Assembly: GCA_016872725.1 (NCBI GenBank)
Contig: VGZC01000019.1
Location: forward strand, 24,342-88,341
DNA from: Planctomycetota bacterium
GTDB taxonomy: Bacteria > Planctomycetota > Planctomycetia > Pirellulales > Pirellulaceae
DNA length: 64,000 nucleotides
Direction of reading: 5' to 3'
The notes under the pieces were generated by a model. It ran no database searches and was not told the DNA's origin. It saw nothing but the letters and a program-made list of their open reading frames with translations. Positions 62,201 through 64,000 of the stretch are shown one piece after another (position 1 is the first letter of the stretch; the number at the start of each line of letters is the position of its first letter). The translations under genes and the position numbers were made by a program.

Positions 62201-63457
62201 GCGGCGACACCGGACGGAAAACGCGTGTTCGTCGCCTCGACGAAGCTCGGCGAACTGTTTGAACTCGAAGGCGCGCTGGGCGGTCCCGCGTCGGCGCGGC
62301 TCGCCGACTACGCGCGGGGCCTCTATCAGGAAGCGTATTCGATGCTCGCCACGAACGATACGCTCTTCCTGCTCCATCGGCGCAACCTGACCGCCGTGCG
62401 CGACACGGACGGCGATCGGATGGCCGACCAGTTCGACCGTGTGCTCGGCCTGCCTCATGAGGTCGCCGACGCGTACGACTACGCCTACGGACTCGCTCGC
62501 GACGCGGAAGGCCGTTTTGTATTCGGATACGCGCCCTACGCCAGTCGGACGATCGCCGGATCGGGCGGCGCCGTCCGCTTCGACCCCGGATCCCAACAAC
62601 TCGAACCGATCGCCTATGGCATGCGCAATCCCGTCGGATGGTGTTCGGATGACCGGGGCGAGGTTTTTTATACCGATAACCAGGGGGAATGGGTCGCCAC
62701 CAACAAATTGTGCCACGTCGACTCGGGACACTATTACGGGTTCCCCAACCCCGAGCAGCGCGAGCATGCCGCCCTTCCGCGCGGGCGCACGGCGATCTGG
62801 ATCCCCTACGCATGGGCGCGGTCGGTCAACGGCGTGACGTTCGATTCCACACAGGGACGGTTCGGGCCGTTCGCGGGGCAGTTCTTCCTCGCCGAATTGA
62901 TGTACGGCGGCGCGATTGTCCGAGCGAGCGTCGAGCAAGTGAAGGGCCAGCATCAGGGCGTCTGCTTCCCGTTCTGGGGACCGGGCCTTCTTGGCCCCGT
63001 AACACTCGCCTTCCATCCAAGCGGTCCGCTGTTCGTGGGCGCGATCACCGAACCGGGCTGGATGGCGCAGCCCGACCGCGGCGGCTTGTTCCGAATCGAT
63101 TTCACCGGCGAGGTTCCGTTCGAGATGCGGACGATCCGCGTGCTTCCCAACGGATTCCGAGTCCATTTCACGCGGGAGGTCGACCGCGCGTCAGCCGTGA
63201 ATCCGGCGCACTTCGCCGTCGAGCACTACCGGTACGAGTACACCGGATCGTACGGGTCGCCCGAGCTGGATCGGACGGCCGTGTCGATCGCGGCGGCGCG
63301 CGTCGCCGAGGACGGTCGATCGGTCGATCTGGTCACCGACCCGCTCGTGACCGACCGCGTGTACATGATCGGCGCGCCGGGAATCCGATCGGCGCAAGGC
63401 GAGCCCCTGTTCCAACCGGCGGGCGCCTATACCCTGCATGAGATCCCCGATCCGTGA
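59231..63457 (+). CDS. PA14-like / pentahaem cytochrome c / beta-propeller protein, secreted
   Basis: 1408 residues with a signal peptide (1-25). A PA14-like sandwich (about 40-175: GLVATYQSLADPARTARR, GSVRVRLNGEVVLE, LQLWWESESF) precedes five c-type haem motifs: CARCH 205, CSACH 311, CHACH 423, CARCH 508, CVSCH 634. A beta-rich segment spans 740-970, and a C-terminal sorbosone-dehydrogenase-like propeller about 975-1330 (MPTAIAATPDGKRVFVAS, YGMRNPVGWCSDDRGEVFYTDNQGEW in part). It ends with a fibronectin-like strand set. It could oxidise a sugar or alcohol and pass electrons along five haems. It is preceded by a promoter-like site and followed by a hairpin. Confidence 0.88.
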   Translation: MRRIRAPIHSALIVWTLAWRVTAAAQEPEPDEGSVRAAPHEGLVATYQSLADPARTARRIDAKPALALSEPAPHWRLPRGPFTARWEGHIEWRETSPVRLSLYVRGSVRVRLNGEVVLEAEGTDDRRHEASHEVSCDIGDAPIVIEYRSPEDGPSRLQLWWESESFALEPIAAWFFQHADAQRVGPLEQDLIRDSGRALSLEFGCARCHASHFADPFAPRPGPSLASARGTLSPSWVRGWLADPPSKRRHVHMPRLFSDDRPGFVERWVVADYLGRAPTSGEGDGPANGPAAPSPAGDHRMGRRLFAGYGCSACHFLPDQETASQLDAGQGAFETLGDRWTADRLAAFLLDPLSRYADGRMPSLPLTPEHARDIAAYLMLWSSPAKTADDPRPSDDELADLRRTLGADSADDLARRVLLARRCHACHAIPGGEEPVADIPLRAGATLDRSAPLDHCLGDRPSSDARYPRFAMNERQRERLAAYAAVRPEERTMSESDTRSRTLDWLGCARCHQRDTDRAPPIERIGATIGGAWLQRLPYQKTPRLTQPLQRLGLDYLRETLTGGVTGLRHPEYTYRMPRFGDRAPDLLRALAEADGELAAIGVSEPPNPPRGTSDPTNGSLHGPELVGFQGYACVSCHIWNGRMFADPDPGAVGPDLTRTSGRVRREFFDRFLDSPPRQCPGTPMPAVFPRGKPALLSHVLDGDADRQKDAIWDYLALGADAPPPKAALPMAIPAPTEGQPILVAQIPLHVQSDVAVESLSMLNADRTLAVFDLERGLLRRVVTGARITNEVAGRRRRFLLDVSEPVPWNAKSPGWLFRETAAPNDLKPAATRLLGYDRRADGVRVRMEIVLPAASVRVEEEIRFATDAGASRVNRAWKLDGIPSGIELVVPLESPSAMPLDVTRGAARVDARDDGDAARVAFRGDEHGSVAASLPGDRLSPRSTSEQVRGRFPDMDRPRGRLERPGYRAVEFALPRAESGEDLVMPTAIAATPDGKRVFVASTKLGELFELEGALGGPASARLADYARGLYQEAYSMLATNDTLFLLHRRNLTAVRDTDGDRMADQFDRVLGLPHEVADAYDYAYGLARDAEGRFVFGYAPYASRTIAGSGGAVRFDPGSQQLEPIAYGMRNPVGWCSDDRGEVFYTDNQGEWVATNKLCHVDSGHYYGFPNPEQREHAALPRGRTAIWIPYAWARSVNGVTFDSTQGRFGPFAGQFFLAELMYGGAIVRASVEQVKGQHQGVCFPFWGPGLLGPVTLAFHPSGPLFVGAITEPGWMAQPDRGGLFRIDFTGEVPFEMRTIRVLPNGFRVHFTREVDRASAVNPAHFAVEHYRYEYTGSYGSPELDRTAVSIAAARVAEDGRSVDLVTDPLVTDRVYMIGAPGIRSAQGEPLFQPAGAYTLHEIPDP

Positions 63458-63465
63458 TGATCCAA

Positions 63466-63483
63466 GCGCGCACCGGGGCGCGC
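63466..63483 (+). terminator. GC hairpin after the pentahaem gene
   Basis: GCGCGC / GCGCGC with loop ACCGGG, eight bases after the stop codon. No T-tract. Confidence 0.4.
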
Positions 63484-63569
63484 GATGAGTCGCCACGGTC
63501 TAGCGCGATGGGCTGCGACATGATACGCCTTGCATGTGGCGGTGCTCGTGGTTTTCGCGATTGAGTATC

Positions 63570-63832
63570 GTGAAACGAGTTCTGCGGGTTCGCCACTACA
63601 GTCGTCGCACGGAGGAGGCCTATCTCCACTGGATTCGCCGGTACATCGAGTTCCACGCACACCACCATCCCCGAAGACTGTCGGAAGGCGATGTCAACCG
63701 CTCCCCGACCCATCGGCCGTCCAAGAGCATGTGGCGGCATCCACCCGGAACCAGGCTCTCTCCGCGATTCTGTCCCTTTACGAGCATGTGTTGGAACAAC
63801 CGCTCGACCGCATCAACGGCGTCGTCCGCGGT
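63570..63832 (+). pseudogene. Integron-integrase-type tyrosine recombinase, N-terminal remnant with frameshift
   Basis: From GTG 63570 the frame reads LRVRHYSRRTEEAYLHWIRR then YIEFHAHHHPRRLSEGDVNR, the SAM-like DNA-binding domain of IntI-type integrases. At about 63714 one base is missing; in the next frame the family pattern continues as AVQEHVAASTRNQALSAILS then LYEHVLEQPLDRINGVVRG. Similarity stops near 63832 and the catalytic R...HxxR...Y domain is absent; the sequence instead runs into G9 and hexamer repeats. It is thus a decayed fragment, not a functional recombinase. No attI or attC sites were recognised in the window. Confidence 0.85.
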
Positions 63833-63900
63833 AGCTGTCGATTCTACGGCGCCGTCAGGAAGGCCTGGCGCCCGATGGCCGCGTTCGGCGATAATCTCGA

Positions 63901-63975
<75 letters not shown>

Positions 63976-64000
63976 AATGGAGAGGGGGCGATGCAGGGCG

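Overview
GC-rich DNA (by eye about two thirds G+C) from a planctomycete-like bacterium. The evidence is gene content: two pairs of DUF1549/DUF1553 cytochrome-like proteins with DUF1501 proteins, two proteins carrying a PVC-type membrane-bound dehydrogenase domain with a terminal haem-binding domain, a hydrazine-synthase-alpha-like protein with two CxxCH motifs, a Gfo/Idh/MocA oxidoreductase with a twin-arginine leader, and many large exported multidomain proteins. No rRNA, tRNA or CRISPR array was recognised. Because of the base composition, long open frames occur opposite nearly every gene; these were discarded in favour of frames with recognisable families.

Layout. 1-9309 (minus strand): a tightly spaced four-gene run (SDR oxidoreductase, HzsA-like/FGE-like protein, SASA esterase plus GH32-like protein, beta-helix protein that leaves the window). 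9404-14464: a giant ceramidase-LamG-PVC dehydrogenase-HEAT-haem protein. 14526-17162: divergent Gfo/Idh oxidoreductase and uroporphyrinogen-decarboxylase-like methyltransferase around a perfect 9-bp inverted repeat. 17188-21844: a regulatory and stress block (Rrf2, NtrC-type sigma54 activator, CBS pair, UspA, APH-AAA kinase). 22112-26830 and 33463-38011: two DUF1549/DUF1553-DUF1501 modules, separated by a beta-propeller phosphoesterase, a truncated gene, a TIM-barrel glycosidase-like protein and a UlaG-like hydrolase. 38276-48375: carbohydrate genes (DUF4038-like glycosidase, BNR sialidase, GH36 alpha-galactosidase and a GH36 remnant, a second propeller protein) with a serine hydrolase and an AcuI-like reductase. 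48353-50718: an orphan carrier-protein/thioesterase divergent from a KASIII-like synthase. 50739-57197: a TolC-like lipoprotein and a nitrilase-PVC dehydrogenase-HEAT-haem protein. 57211-63457: FAH-family hydrolase, SprT-like metalloprotease and a PA14-pentahaem-propeller protein. 63458-64000: a frameshifted, truncated integron-type integrase remnant running into G9 and hexanucleotide repeats.

How it fits together. Most products look exported and act on sugars, glycans, lipids or amides; several bring their own c-type haem domains (13 CxxCH motifs in six proteins), which suggests periplasmic oxidation coupled to a cytochrome pool. The most unusual features are the two proteins in which a hydrolase (ceramidase-like or nitrilase-like) heads the same redox body, the orphan carrier-thioesterase/KASIII pair, a GH36 enzyme with a beta-sandwich inserted in its barrel, and a set of intergenic repeats (a 47-bp hairpin repeat, a 61-bp repeat carrying a ribosome-binding site, and hexamer tracts shared by two distant loci).
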